A DNA stretch of 64,000 bases, taken from assembly GCF_964030655.1 (NCBI RefSeq), contig NZ_OZ034915.1, positions 1 to 64,000 of the forward strand, given 5' to 3'. The DNA is from Spiroplasma endosymbiont of Poecilobothrus nobilitatus. GTDB taxonomy: Bacteria > Bacillota_I > Bacilli_A > Mycoplasmatales > Mycoplasmataceae. Position numbers and translations under genes: made by a program. The notes under the pieces are model-generated. The model was not told the origin of the DNA, did no database searches, and worked only from the letters and a program-made list of their open reading frames with translations. Shown here piece after piece: positions 1 through 15,218 of the stretch (its first letter is position 1; each line of letters opens with the position of its first letter).

Positions 1-1352
1 TGAACACAAAAGAATTATGGATTGAAGTTAAAGAAATATTATCTCGTGATGAATCAGTTTCCCCAGAAATTTACAACTACTATATTAGTGACACAAACTT
101 ATATACTGTATCTGATAATAACTGCTTAATTACAACAAAATCAGAAATTGCAATTGGTATTTTTGAAGCAGGATTAAATGAAAAAATTAAAAATATCTTA
201 AAAAAACTGACTGGAATCCAATATAATATTTCTTTTGAATTAGAAAAAAATATTAATAAGCAAGCATCTGTAATTAGTAAAATTGATACATTAACAGAAA
301 ACAATAACATTGCTTATTATGAAAATTATACTTTTGAAAATTTTGTTCGTGGTGATTCTAATCACGAAGCAATGCAAGCAGCTTTAGCAGTTGCTTTAGA
401 TCTTGGAAAAAAATGAAATCCATTATTCATATATGGAGACTCTGGACTAGGAAAAACACATTTATTACACGCAATTGAAAATAAGGTGAATGAAATTTAT
501 AAAACAAATAACCAAGTAAAATATTTAAAAGCCGATGAGTTTGGAAAAATTGCTATGGATATTTTAAACCAAGGACATGAAATTATTGAAGCTTTTAAAA
601 CATCTTATGATATTTACGACTGTTTATTAATTGATGACATACAATTATTAGCAAAACGAAATAAAACAAATGAATTGTTTTTTCATATTTTTAACTCATA
701 TATTGAAAAAAATAAACAAATTGTAATTACTTCTGATAAATATCCTGATGATCTAGGTGGTTTTGAAGCTAGAATTATTTCTCGTTTTTCGTATGGTTTA
801 AGTATTGGCTTAGATTCACCAGATTTTGAAACAGCTCTTAAAATATTAGAACAAAAACTAAAACATCAAAATAACTTAGGATTATTTTCAGAAGAATCAC
901 TAGAATTTATTGCTTTAAATTTTAACAGTGATGTTAGAAAGTTAGAAGGAGCAATTAAGCGATTATTATTTTTAGCTGTTATGAACAAAAAACCAAATGA
1001 AATTATTACATTAGCTGATGTTGAAAAAGCATTTAAAAATGCCCCTCTGCAAAACAATGAAAAAATTACCCCTAAAAAAATTAAACAAATTGTTGCTGAT
1101 AATTATAATATTACTATCAAAGCAATGATGAGCAAATCACGAGTTAGTAATGTAATGCAAGCACGACAATTAACAATGTATTTTTGTCGAACATTATTAG
1201 ATGAACCCTTTACAAGAATTGGAAATGAGTTTGGTGGTAAAGACCACACAACTGTTATGAATAGTGTTAAAAAAGTTGAAGCACATATTAGCACAAATAA
1301 AGAATTTAAACATTTAGTAAATGCAATTCGTATAAAAATTGAAGGAAAATAG
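1..1352 (+). CDS. dnaA: Chromosomal replication initiator DnaA (first base missing)
   Basis: DnaA binds origin boxes and opens the DNA. The reading frame starts with the TG of a presumed ATG whose A lies just before the window, so the replicon was probably linearised here. About 450 residues, normal for the family. Walker A GDSGLGKTH is near residue 146, preceded by a Trp written as TGA; Walker B LLIDDIQLL near 209; the C-terminal box-binding signature ends in DHTTVMNSVKKV near 415. It is followed by the oriC-like spacer and dnaN, the standard order. Translation past the TGA at about 414 is the first proof of genetic code 4 in this window. Confidence 0.98.
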
Positions 1353-1520
1353 CACAATGTTTTCCACGATTGTTTTTTAATAAAAAATAATATTATTTAA
1401 AACTTTATCAAGTTTTCCACATTTTCTACATTATAATAATAATAAATAAAAAACAATATTTTAACAATGGTATATAATTATTTATATATTACAAAATATA
1501 CTAAAGTAAGGAGTAACAAA
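1353..1520. promoter_or_regulatory. oriC-like dnaA-dnaN spacer with DnaA boxes
   Basis: The spacer holds box-like 9-mers TTTTCCACG (1360-1368), TTTTCCACA (1413-1421) and directly adjoining TTTTCTACA (1422-1430), followed by a very A+T-rich run (about 1431-1470) that could unwind. A perfect TTATCCACA lies just inside dnaN at 1871-1879. Position between dnaA and dnaN and the box cluster support an origin; the boxes depart from consensus at one or two positions, so exact limits are inferred. Confidence 0.7.
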
Positions 1521-2639
1521 ATGATCGTAAACATTAAAAGAGATAAAATATTAGATGAATTATTGAAAGTAAGTCGAATAATTTCTCAAAAGACTTTAAT
1601 TCCTTCACTACTAGGAATTTTATTTGAAGTTAAAAAAAACAAAATTACTTTTACTACTTCTGATGGTGATACATCAATTAAATCAGAAATTATGGGCAAT
1701 GTTTTAAGTATTACTCGAATTGGAAGTGTCTTAATTAAAAATAAATTTATTGTTGAAGTTATTCGTAAAATTGAAGATGAATTTATTACATTGGAAGTAG
1801 TTGATGGTAATTTAATTAAAATCAAAGCAAGTAATTTTGATTCAATTTTAAATACATTAAACTCAGCAGATTATCCACATTTATCATTTGAAACAGAAGG
1901 TAAAGAAATAAATTTTACAAGTACAGTATTAAAAGAAATTATTTCACAAACAAGTTTTGCAATTGGAGAAAAAGAAAAAAGAATAGTTTTTAATGGTTTA
2001 AATGTTAAAACAGATCAAAATAATAAAGAATTAATAATTACTGCCACTGATTCATTTCGATTATCATGTAAAAAGATTGCCTATAGTAATAATTATAATT
2101 TTGATGTTATTATTCCTGGAAAATTTATTAATGAAATTGGCCGTTTAATTTCAGAAAATGACCAAGAAATTAAAATGAAAATTACTGATAAGTCAGTTAG
2201 CGTTATTATTAATAATACAATTGTTCAAACAAAAATTATTGAAGGAAAATATCCTGATACAAGTAAAGTTATTCCAACTTCCTTTAATACTTCATTAACA
2301 ATCAATAATCGTGAACTAATTAAAATTATTGAGCGAGCTAGTATATTATCAAATGAGGCGATGACAACAATTGTTACATTAAAAATAAAAGAACAAAAAG
2401 TTTTAGTTACTTCATTTACGAAAGAAATTGGTAAAACAGAAGAAGAAATTAAAGATTTTAAAGTTGAAGGAGCAGACCAAACAATTTCTTTTAATTCAAA
2501 GTATATTTTGGATGCTTTAAAAGCCTTTAAAACAAAAGAAATTACAATTAAAATCATTGATGAAACAAAACCATTAATTATTACTGCTAATGATGATCCA
2601 ACATTACAACAATTAGTTTTACCAATTCGGTCATATTAA
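1521..2639 (+). CDS. dnaN: DNA polymerase III beta sliding clamp
   Basis: Encodes the ring-shaped processivity clamp for the replicative polymerase, 372 residues, the usual size. The start at 1521 is chosen because AAGGAG (1508-1513) sits seven bases upstream; an in-frame upstream ATG at 1467 lacks a ribosome binding site. The C-terminal end reads LVLPIRSY, matching the conserved M/LPxR clamp terminus. Three-domain length and position after dnaA leave little doubt. A hairpin terminator follows directly. Confidence 0.97.
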   Translation: MIVNIKRDKILDELLKVSRIISQKTLIPSLLGILFEVKKNKITFTTSDGDTSIKSEIMGNVLSITRIGSVLIKNKFIVEVIRKIEDEFITLEVVDGNLIKIKASNFDSILNTLNSADYPHLSFETEGKEINFTSTVLKEIISQTSFAIGEKEKRIVFNGLNVKTDQNNKELIITATDSFRLSCKKIAYSNNYNFDVIIPGKFINEIGRLISENDQEIKMKITDKSVSVIINNTIVQTKIIEGKYPDTSKVIPTSFNTSLTINNRELIKIIERASILSNEAMTTIVTLKIKEQKVLVTSFTKEIGKTEEEIKDFKVEGADQTISFNSKYILDALKAFKTKEITIKIIDETKPLIITANDDPTLQQLVLPIRSY

Positions 2640-2661
2640 AAACTCATTACTGAGTTTTTTA
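2638..2661 (+). terminator. Intrinsic terminator after dnaN
   Basis: Stem AAAACTCA / TGAGTTTT around a four-base loop, followed by a T run, starting within the dnaN stop codon. Confidence 0.8.
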
Positions 2662-2678
2662 TTTTATAACTTTTTTAT

Positions 2679-2752
2679 AGGGTTAAATTAGACACTAAAA
2701 ATATAAAAATATTTTTTAGAATATTTAAAAATATATTTGATAATTTAGCCCT
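2679..2752. repeat. Inverted repeat in the gyrB leader
   Basis: The 12-mer AGGGTTAAATTA (2679-2690) is matched by TAATTTAGCCCT (2741-2752), one G-U type mismatch, with 50 A+T-rich bases between that themselves contain smaller palindromes (AAAATATTTT types). It lies between the dnaN terminator and gyrB and could form a long cruciform or mRNA hairpin. Function unknown. Confidence 0.55.
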
Positions 2753-2787
2753 AAAATTAGGTAATAATGGTAAAATAAAAAAAGTAG

Positions 2788-7203
<4,416 letters not shown>

Positions 7204-7205
7204 AA

Positions 7206-8477
<1,272 letters not shown>

Positions 8478-8497
8478 AATGTTTCACGTGAAACATT
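8478..8497. other. parS centromere site
   Basis: TGTTTCACGTGAAACA at 8480-8495 is the exact 16-bp ParB/Spo0J binding palindrome known from Bacillus, here extended by AA/TT to a perfect 20-bp palindrome. It sits right after the serS stop, about 8.5 kb from dnaA, where parS sites are expected. ParB and ParA are not in the window, so use as a partition site is inferred from sequence identity. Confidence 0.88.
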
Positions 8498-8515
8498 GCG
8501 GTTTTTAATAAAAAG

Positions 8516-9665
8516 TTTTAATTTTGTAGAAAACTCTTGATGAAATAAAAAAAATCATCAATATGATAACTTTAAAAGAAAATTATATAAACTTTTAATA
8601 TTGTTATTTAACTTTTTTATACGTTAAAATATAATACCGATGATTGTTTGTTTGGCGTTAAACCTTTATGCTGGTATTTTCATTTTCAGTGATTTAAATA
8701 ATTTTGAATGTTCGTGAAACCTAAGCCATGATAATGAATTAAGGATTCTTTAAGATTTGATTGTAATTTACTAATTTTATTTAACTTTCGATAACTAGCA
8801 TCAGAATTTGCACTAGTTTTAGTTGCTAATAAAATAGAATTTGTTTGTTTTGCTACTAATAAATATAATGGTTGCATGTCAGAAATAATAATTGAATTTT
8901 CTTTGATTAATTGTTTATTAATATTTTCAATAATTCACTGTTTTTGTAATCGTTTTGTGTTGGTTGATTTAACATAAATATTATTATTGCTATCAACAGC
9001 CATTTGAATACAACATTTAGTGTTGGTTGAAAATGAATCAAGATGAATTTTTCTTTTATCAAATTTATCTTTAAAATTACCTTTGTAGATTTCTTTAATA
9101 AATGTTTCATCAATTTGAATTTGGCCATTTAACGTTTTAAATTTTAATTGGGTGTTTTCTAATTGTTTTGATTTAATTATTTTTTGGCGATTATATCAAG
9201 CTGTTTTCGGTGATGTTTTAATAAAGTGGGAAATCATTTTACTAGATTGGCCTAATAATGAAATTTGAATCAATAAATTTCACTGTTCATAATTTAAATG
9301 ACTTCAATACGTAAAATGATCACGAAAAGCATCAAAACTAGCACGACATTTTTTGCATAAATATTTTTGTTTTCCTTCAGGATTATGACCATTTTTAACA
9401 CAATAAAAAGATTGACAATTAGGACATTTAATACTTTTATCCCTAAATTTTTGATCAATTTCATTTAAGCGTTTTTGTTTTTTAATTAATTCTGCTTCTT
9501 TTTTGACTTTTTCATGAAATTATAAAAATTGATCATCTGTTAAACTATTTATTAATTCTTCAATTATTTTTTCCATTAATTATTCACTTCTTATATTAAA
9601 AATATACCTAATTTTAGGTATATTTTATAAATATTAAATATCAAGAGTTTTCTACAAAATTAAAG
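8516..9665 (-). mobile_element. ISa copy 1 (zinc-ribbon DDE insertion sequence)
   Basis: An 1150-bp element with terminal inverted repeats starting TTTTAATTTTGTAGAAAACT and an 8-bp target duplication ATAAAAAG (8508-8515 and 9666-9673). It carries one transposase gene on the minus strand, inactivated by a stop codon. A palindrome ATACCTAA-TTTTAGGTAT (about 9604-9621) precedes the transposase start, possibly limiting read-in transcription. It sits 18 bp from the parS site. The 8-bp duplication and the zinc-ribbon enzyme suggest IS1595- or IS1-like relatives; family placement is not certain. Confidence 0.93.
8617..9576 (-). pseudogene. ISa transposase, ochre stop early in gene
   Basis: The reconstructed protein has 319 residues: an N-terminal helix, a four-cysteine zinc ribbon (CPNC ... 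CKKC), then a DDE-like core with QIDETFI and IIISDMQPLY as candidate acidic residues. In this copy the codon for Glu in QFLEFHEK (about residue 22) has become TAA at about 9518, so full-length enzyme cannot be made. The rest is open if TGA is Trp. No good in-frame restart lies before the zinc ribbon. Confidence 0.85.
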
Positions 9666-9694
9666 ATAAAAAGAATATGCAAAATAAAATTCTA

Positions 9695-9703
9695 TGATAT
9701 AAT
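9695..9703 (+). promoter_or_regulatory. Extended -10 promoter of SRP RNA
   Basis: TGATATAAT, a TGn-TATAAT extended -10 element, ends seven bases before the start of the SRP RNA stem. No convincing -35 is needed for this class. The same TGATATAAT occurs before the gene at 43564. Confidence 0.75.
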
Positions 9704-9709
9704 TACTTA

Positions 9710-9795
9710 TGTCATTACAATAGTTACATTTGAAACTGGTCAGGACCGGAAGGTAGCATCCATAAGACTAAGGACTATGTGTAATGACATTTTTT
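9710..9795 (+). ncRNA. ffs: Signal recognition particle RNA, small 4.5S type
   Basis: The RNA component of SRP, which binds Ffh and targets membrane proteins. The conserved domain IV appears as GGTCAGGACCGGAAGGTAGCA (9738-9758), containing the GGAA tetraloop side and the asymmetric bulge. The ends TGTCATTACA (9710-9719) and TGTAATGACA (9780-9789) are exact complements that close a stem of about 80 nucleotides, and the T run at 9790-9795 finishes an intrinsic terminator. Located before tadA and dnaX as in Bacillus. Confidence 0.93.
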
Positions 9796-9812
9796 ATGAT
9801 AAGGGTGAATTT

Positions 9813-10256
9813 ATGACAGATACTACATTAATTTTCAATAAATTATATAAGTTATCACAACGAGCATATAAGAAAAAACATGTTCCAATTTCTGCATTAG
9901 TTGTTGACCAAAATGGTAAAATTATTGCCATTGGATATAATAAAACAACAAAAAATTCAGTAACAACACACGCTGAGATTTATGCTTTAAATCAAGCATG
10001 TCGAAAAAAACGAACAAATAAAATTATCGATTATTCAATATGAGTTACTGTTGAACCATGTATGATGTGCCTAGGAGCAATAATTAATTCAGGAATTAAA
10101 GTTATTAATTATTATTTATCAAATGAAAAATATGGTTTTTTAAAGTCTAATCATACTTTTGATGTTTCAAAATTAAAAGTTCAACATGTTAGAAAACATG
10201 AGGAAAATATGATTTTAAAAGATTTAATGAAGAAATTTTTTGATAAATTAAGATAG
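9813..10256 (+). CDS. tadA: tRNA(Arg) adenosine-34 deaminase
   Basis: Converts A34 to inosine in tRNA-Arg(ACG), allowing wobble decoding. 147 residues. The zinc site is visible: HAE near residue 54 with the catalytic Glu, and PCMMCLGAI near 80 with the two cysteines. The start at 9813 follows AAGGGTGAAT; an upstream in-frame ATG at 9777 would fall inside the SRP RNA and is rejected. Two TGA Trp codons. Position between the SRP RNA and dnaX matches other Firmicutes and mollicutes. Confidence 0.93.
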
Positions 10257-10322
10257 AATATTTGTAATTAAAGGAGTAAAATAAAATTATTATAACAACA
10301 ATATTGAACGGGGGCATAAAAA

Positions 10323-12395
10323 ATGGATTATATTTCTTTATATCGTAAATATCGACCAAATAATTTTGATAAAATTGTTGGACAAATTGAAATTAGAAAA
10401 GCTTTAAAAAATGCAATTATAAATAATACATTTTCGCATGCGTATTTATTTTCAGGACCACGCGGGACAGGGAAAACTTCGATTGCAAAAATATTTACAA
10501 AAGCAATTAATTGTATTAATTTGGATAAAGGGAATCCGTGTAATAAATGTGCCAGTTGTCAGGAAATAAACCGTGCCGGAGCAGTTGATGTGTTTGAAAT
10601 TGATGCTGCTTCAAATAATGGTGTTGATGAAATTCGAGAAATTAGAAATAATGTTCAGTTACTTCCTACAATGACAAAATATAAAGTTTATATTATTGAT
10701 GAAATTCATATGTTAACTAATTCAGCTTTTAATGCATTATTAAAAACATTAGAAGAACCGCCACAACATGTTGTTTTTATTTTAGCAACAACTGAAAGTC
10801 ATAAGATTCCTGCAACAATTATTTCACGTTGTCAACAATATAATTTTCGCAAGATCTCAAAAGTTGAATTAGAAAATAATATTATTAATATTTTACAAAA
10901 AGAGGAAATTAAATATGATTTGGCTGCGATTAAAGAAATTGCTCTTTTGGCTGATGGTAGTGCTCGCGATTCATTAAGTATTTTAGAACAAGTAATTATG
11001 TTTTCTGATCGTAATGTTACCTTAGAAAGTGTAAATATTATTTTTGCAACAGTTTCAAAAACCATTAAATTAAAATTATTAAAGGATATTTTAGAATATA
11101 AAACAACAGAAGTTTTAATGGCTAGTAAAAAAATTTATCAAGCAGGTTCTGATTTTGAAATTTTAACATTAAATTTATTAGATATTTTAAAAGAAATTTT
11201 TGAGTTTAAACAAACTAATAATTCAATTTTTTTAAATTTATTATCAGAAGAACAAGCAAAAGGATTTGCTGAACAATTAAGTTCAAAAGAATTAATTATG
11301 TTACTTGATTTGTTTACTGAAGCAGCAAGAAAAATGAGAAATAGTAAAACACAAGAAATGTATTTTGAATTAATTTTATTAAAAGCTTTAGCAATCTTTG
11401 AAAATAATACTAAGAATTTACAGAATTTAAAATTAAGTGATTTAGTGATTTTAGAATATACAGAGAAAAGAGAAATTAATCATCATAAAATAGAAAAAAT
11501 TTATAAAAATATAAAAATAATAGAAAATAATTCTGAAAAAGATCAAGCGCCGCCCTTAAAAGAAGAACTTATTGTAAATAAAGAATTAAAAAACAATGAT
11601 GAAATAATTCATTTAAAAGAATCAAAATTGCCTAATAACCAACCATTATTTCATAATTTTTCATTATTTAATAATGAAGAACCTAATGATAGTTCTTTTA
11701 GTAACATAGAACCACAACAAAATAAAATAATAGTAGATAAAAATGATCTTCAAACTAATTTTGAACAAATAAAGGAAAAAGAAAGTTTTGAATCAATTGG
11801 ACCAGAGCAAATTTCTTATGGAAAAGAATTAGAAGGCATAACTGACTTACAAAAATATCGTGACGATATTAAAAATAAAGTTAATATTTATGAATTTTCT
11901 AATATTAATTATTCTAATAATCAAATTTTTAATATTTTAATTAAAGCTAGTAAAGAAGAACGAGAAAAATTTAAAAATAAATTTATGGAATTAATTAACG
12001 AAAAAGGTAAAGTAGTTCAATTAGATAAATTAATTAGTTTCTATGATGTTAAATATGCGGCTGCATCAGAACAAGGACTGATTATTGTAACTAATACAAA
12101 ACCAGAAGCAAATTGAATTAGTTTTGAAATGTGTGATTGAGAATTTCGTAATAAGATTTTCCAAGCATTTGATTTTGATTTTATTATTATTTCCTTAAGT
12201 GAAACTGAGTGAACTAATGTTCGCAATGATTATGTTAAAATTAGACAAGCAAATAAATTATCAAAATCAACATTAATTGATGTTGAAGAGTTTTACCGAA
12301 ATTTATTAGTTAAACAAATTGATAACTATGAAGAACATAAAGATGTTCTTGAAACTGGTAAACAAATTTTTGATAACATTAAGATAGTTGAATAA
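10323..12395 (+). CDS. dnaX: DNA polymerase III subunits gamma/tau (clamp loader)
   Basis: ATPase of the clamp loader that places DnaN on DNA. 690 residues. Walker A GPRGTGKTS near residue 45, a four-Cys zinc module (CNKCASCQE) near 75, DEIHML Walker B near 127 and the SRC sensor (IISRCQQ) near 168. A long Asn/Glu-rich linker (about 390-520) leads to the tau-specific C-terminal region, read through TGA codons from about 12114. Starts after GGGGGCAT. recR follows 17 bases later, then tmk and holB, so this is a replication and repair operon. Confidence 0.96.
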
Positions 12396-12412
12396 TTGAT
12401 TGGAGATTTGAA

Positions 12413-12994
12413 ATGAACTATGAAGAATTAATTATGGAATTAAAAACTATTTTAGGTGTTGGTAAAAAGACTGCGGAAAGGATTTTTAATAAATTAATTA
12501 TTAAACCATCATTATTGCAATCATTAGAACATGTTTTTAATGAAATTAAAAATAATTATCATCAATGCTTAATTTGTTCAACATTAATGCAAAATAATGT
12601 TTGTTTGTTTTGTCATAACAATTTACGTGATCAAACAAAGCTTTGTGTTGTTAGCAATTTTTTTGATATTATAAAAATTGAAGCAACAAAAGTTTTTAAT
12701 GGAGTTTATCATGTTTTAAATGGTGAAATTAATGTAAAAAATGGCGTTACACCAGATAAATTGACTTTTTCTGCGTTAGAATCCCGAATGAATGATAAAA
12801 TTATAAAAGAAGTGATTATTGCTGTTGGTGCTACTTTTGAAGGAGAAGTAACAGCTCAATACTTAAAAACATTTTTGCAACCTTTTGATATAAAAATATC
12901 ACGTTTAGCCCAAGGGATACCAATTGGTGGTTCCTTAGATTATATTGATGAGGTAACATTAAAACAAGCATTAGAGGGACGTAAAGATGTTTAA
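12413..12994 (+). CDS. recR: Recombination mediator RecR
   Basis: RecFOR pathway protein that helps load RecA on gapped DNA. 193 residues. The N-terminal helix-hairpin-helix reads [11 protein letters not shown], the zinc finger is CLIC...CLFC near residues 55-68, and the Toprim domain carries [10 protein letters not shown]. At the position normally held by an acidic residue of the Toprim strand (VVE) the sequence reads VVS. Starts with GGAGATTTGAA just ahead of the ATG. Between dnaX and tmk, as in many Firmicutes. Confidence 0.95.
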   Translation: MNYEELIMELKTILGVGKKTAERIFNKLIIKPSLLQSLEHVFNEIKNNYHQCLICSTLMQNNVCLFCHNNLRDQTKLCVVSNFFDIIKIEATKVFNGVYHVLNGEINVKNGVTPDKLTFSALESRMNDKIIKEVIIAVGATFEGEVTAQYLKTFLQPFDIKISRLAQGIPIGGSLDYIDEVTLKQALEGRKDV

Positions 12995-13008
12995 GAACAG
13001 GGAGTGTA

Positions 13009-13656
13009 ATGATGCTATTTATAACATTAGAAGGAATTGATGGTTCTGGGAAAACAACAATTTCAAAATTATTAAAAGAAAAATTACGGTCAGAAGGATA
13101 CCAAGTTGTTTTAACACGAGAACCAGGGGGCAATGAAATTGCTGAGCAAATTAGAAATGTTATTTTAAGTAAACATAATTTAGGGATGGACCCATGAACA
13201 GAAGCTTTATTATATATTGCTGCTCGTAGGCAACATGTTGTTGAAGATATTTTGCCGGAGTTAAAACGAGGAGAAATTGTAATTTGTGATCGTTTTATGG
13301 ATTCCACTTCAGCATATCAAGGATATGCTCGTGGATTAGGAATTCGAACATTGGATGAAGTACAATCAATTGTTTTGGGCACAACAAAGCCAGATTTAAC
13401 TCTTTTTTTTGATATTGAACCAACAATGGCAAGTGAAAGAATGAAAGTTCGAAATGAGGTTGAAATGAACCGTCTTGATTTAGAAAAAAATTCGTTTCAC
13501 AAGAAGGTATATGAAGGGTATCAAGTTTTAATTAGTGAAAATGCAGATCGCATTAAGGTTATTGATGCTAGTAAACCAGTTAATGAAGTATTAGAGCAAG
13601 TATATTATTATGTTGATGAAATTATTCAAAAAATAAAGGACAAAGAAAATGGATAA
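13009..13656 (+). CDS. tmk: Thymidylate kinase
   Basis: Phosphorylates dTMP to dTDP. 215 residues. P-loop GIDGSGKTT near residue 10, the DR(Y/F) motif as [13 protein letters not shown] near 92 with the substrate-binding residues, and the TREPGG motif near 39. One TGA Trp at 13195. ATGATG start; the first ATG is chosen but 13012 is equally good with GGGAGTG upstream. The last 8 bases overlap holB, indicating coupled translation. Confidence 0.95.
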
Positions 13657-14485
13657 TTTATTTACAAAAAATTATGTTGAGAAAATGACACTATTTAAAA
13701 ATTTAATTTTAAAAAATAATTTATCAAATCAACTTTTGATTTCTTGCAATAATAAAGTTAAGTTAGAAAAATTTACAACAGAAATTATTAAATTTTTATT
13801 GTGTTTAAAAAAACAAGGAGCAGATTGTGAATGTGATATTTGTCACCGCATTAATAATAAAACTTATTATGATTTAAAAATTAAAGGTGATTTTGAAACA
13901 ACAATCAAAAAAGAAGCAATTCAAGAAATTATTCAAACCTTTAATTATTCTGCGTTAGAACAAACAGGAATAAAAGTATATGTTATTAATGGCATTGATT
14001 TATTAACATTAGAAGCTGCTAATTCATTATTAAAATTTTTAGAAGAACCTAGTCAAAATACATATGCTTTTTTATTAACAACTAATAAAACAAATGTTAT
14101 TGATACTATTAAATCACGTTGTTTAAATATTATTTTAGAAAATACAACTGTTTTATTAGAAGTTGATGATTTTAAAAATGAATTTATTTGTACCTTTTTT
14201 AACAATTTTGCAAGTAACTCGACAAATAACTTTATTCATATTCGCCAGTTAAATAATTATGATAGTGTTGAATGTCGCCAATTTTTTTTAGCAATTGCTA
14301 ATGTTTTAAAAAATAAAGAATGAGAAAAATATCAAATTACAAATCAAGATTTAATTCAAAAATTAAATCATAAAAATAGCAAGTTAATTGAAATTTGTTA
14401 TACTATTGCAAATTTATTATTGGAAAATTTAAATAAAGAATTAATTTTAGAAAATGGATTGATTGATTGATATAACGAGGTGTAA
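13649..14485 (+). CDS. holB: DNA polymerase III delta' subunit
   Basis: Clamp-loader subunit partnering DnaX. 278 residues when TGA codons at 14321 and later are read as Trp. It shows a degenerate P-loop region, four cysteines (CLKK...CECDICHR) like the DnaX zinc module, and AANSLLKFLEEP near residue 115 with the downstream SRC motif (IKSRCLNII), all typical of HolB. Overlaps tmk by eight bases and is followed at once by the trmN6 gene, the same arrangement as in Bacillus. Confidence 0.92.
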
Positions 14486-14486
14486 A

Positions 14487-15209
14487 GTGAAAGTTTTAAA
14501 TGATTTATTAGAATATGAGGGAATTAAAATTAACCAACGAACTGATATGTTTAATTTTTCATTGGTTACAGTCTTATTGGCTCGTTTTGCAACATTAAAT
14601 ACAAAAATAAAAAATATTTTAGATATTGGTACTAATAATGCGGCAATTCCGTTAATTTTATCAACTTTAACTTCAGCAACAATTACTGGAATTGAATTGC
14701 AAAAAGAAGCTGTGCAATTAGCAGAAGAAAATGTTGTATTAAATCATAAAACTGAACAGATTAAAATTATTCATAATGATATTAATGAATATGTTAAAAC
14801 TAATGCTAATGTTAAATATGATTTAATTGTATGCAATCCGCCGTTTTTTAAAGTTAATGGAGCAAAATTAAATGAAAAAAATAAATTATTAATTCCAGCA
14901 CGCCATGAAACAGATGTCACATTAGAAGAGATTATTTTTGCTGCTAAGAAATTAGTTGCAAATCGAGGGTATTTTGCGATTATTCATTGCACAACAAGAT
15001 TATTAGAAATTACTGCATTATTAATTAAGTATGGTCTTAATATTAAACGACTACAATTTATTCATCCTTTTGTAGAAAGCGAAGCAAATAATGTTTTAAT
15101 TGAAGCTCGTTTTCAAAGTGGTGCAGGCCTTATTATTGAAAAGCCAATCATTGTTCATAATAAGAATTATCATTATACAGAAGAAGTTTTAAAATTATTT
15201 CGAAAATAG
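14487..15209 (+). CDS. tRNA1(Val) adenine-37 N6-methyltransferase-like protein
   Basis: SAM-dependent methyltransferase of the TrmN6/YfiC/YabB type. 240 residues. The SAM-binding motif is LDIGTNNAAIPLIL and the base-binding catalytic motif NPPFF (IVCNPPFFKVNG), which marks N6-adenine enzymes. The start GTG at 14487 is preferred because GAGG lies seven bases upstream, although the frame is open from 14463. One base separates it from holB. Substrate assignment is inferred from family and location; another RNA target is possible. Confidence 0.82.
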   Translation: MKVLNDLLEYEGIKINQRTDMFNFSLVTVLLARFATLNTKIKNILDIGTNNAAIPLILSTLTSATITGIELQKEAVQLAEENVVLNHKTEQIKIIHNDINEYVKTNANVKYDLIVCNPPFFKVNGAKLNEKNKLLIPARHETDVTLEEIIFAAKKLVANRGYFAIIHCTTRLLEITALLIKYGLNIKRLQFIHPFVESEANNVLIEARFQSGAGLIIEKPIIVHNKNYHYTEEVLKLFRK

Positions 15210-15218
15210 GTGATAGAA

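Noticed and set aside
1467-1520. Earlier start of dnaN at 1467
   Set aside because: Would add 18 residues not found in clamps, and the strong ribosome site is just before 1521.
8907-9128. A 73-residue minus-strand frame (also at 58707) as a separate gene
   Set aside because: It is the +1 frame of the ISa transposase around IDETFI; the transposase frame explains the region once TGA is Trp.
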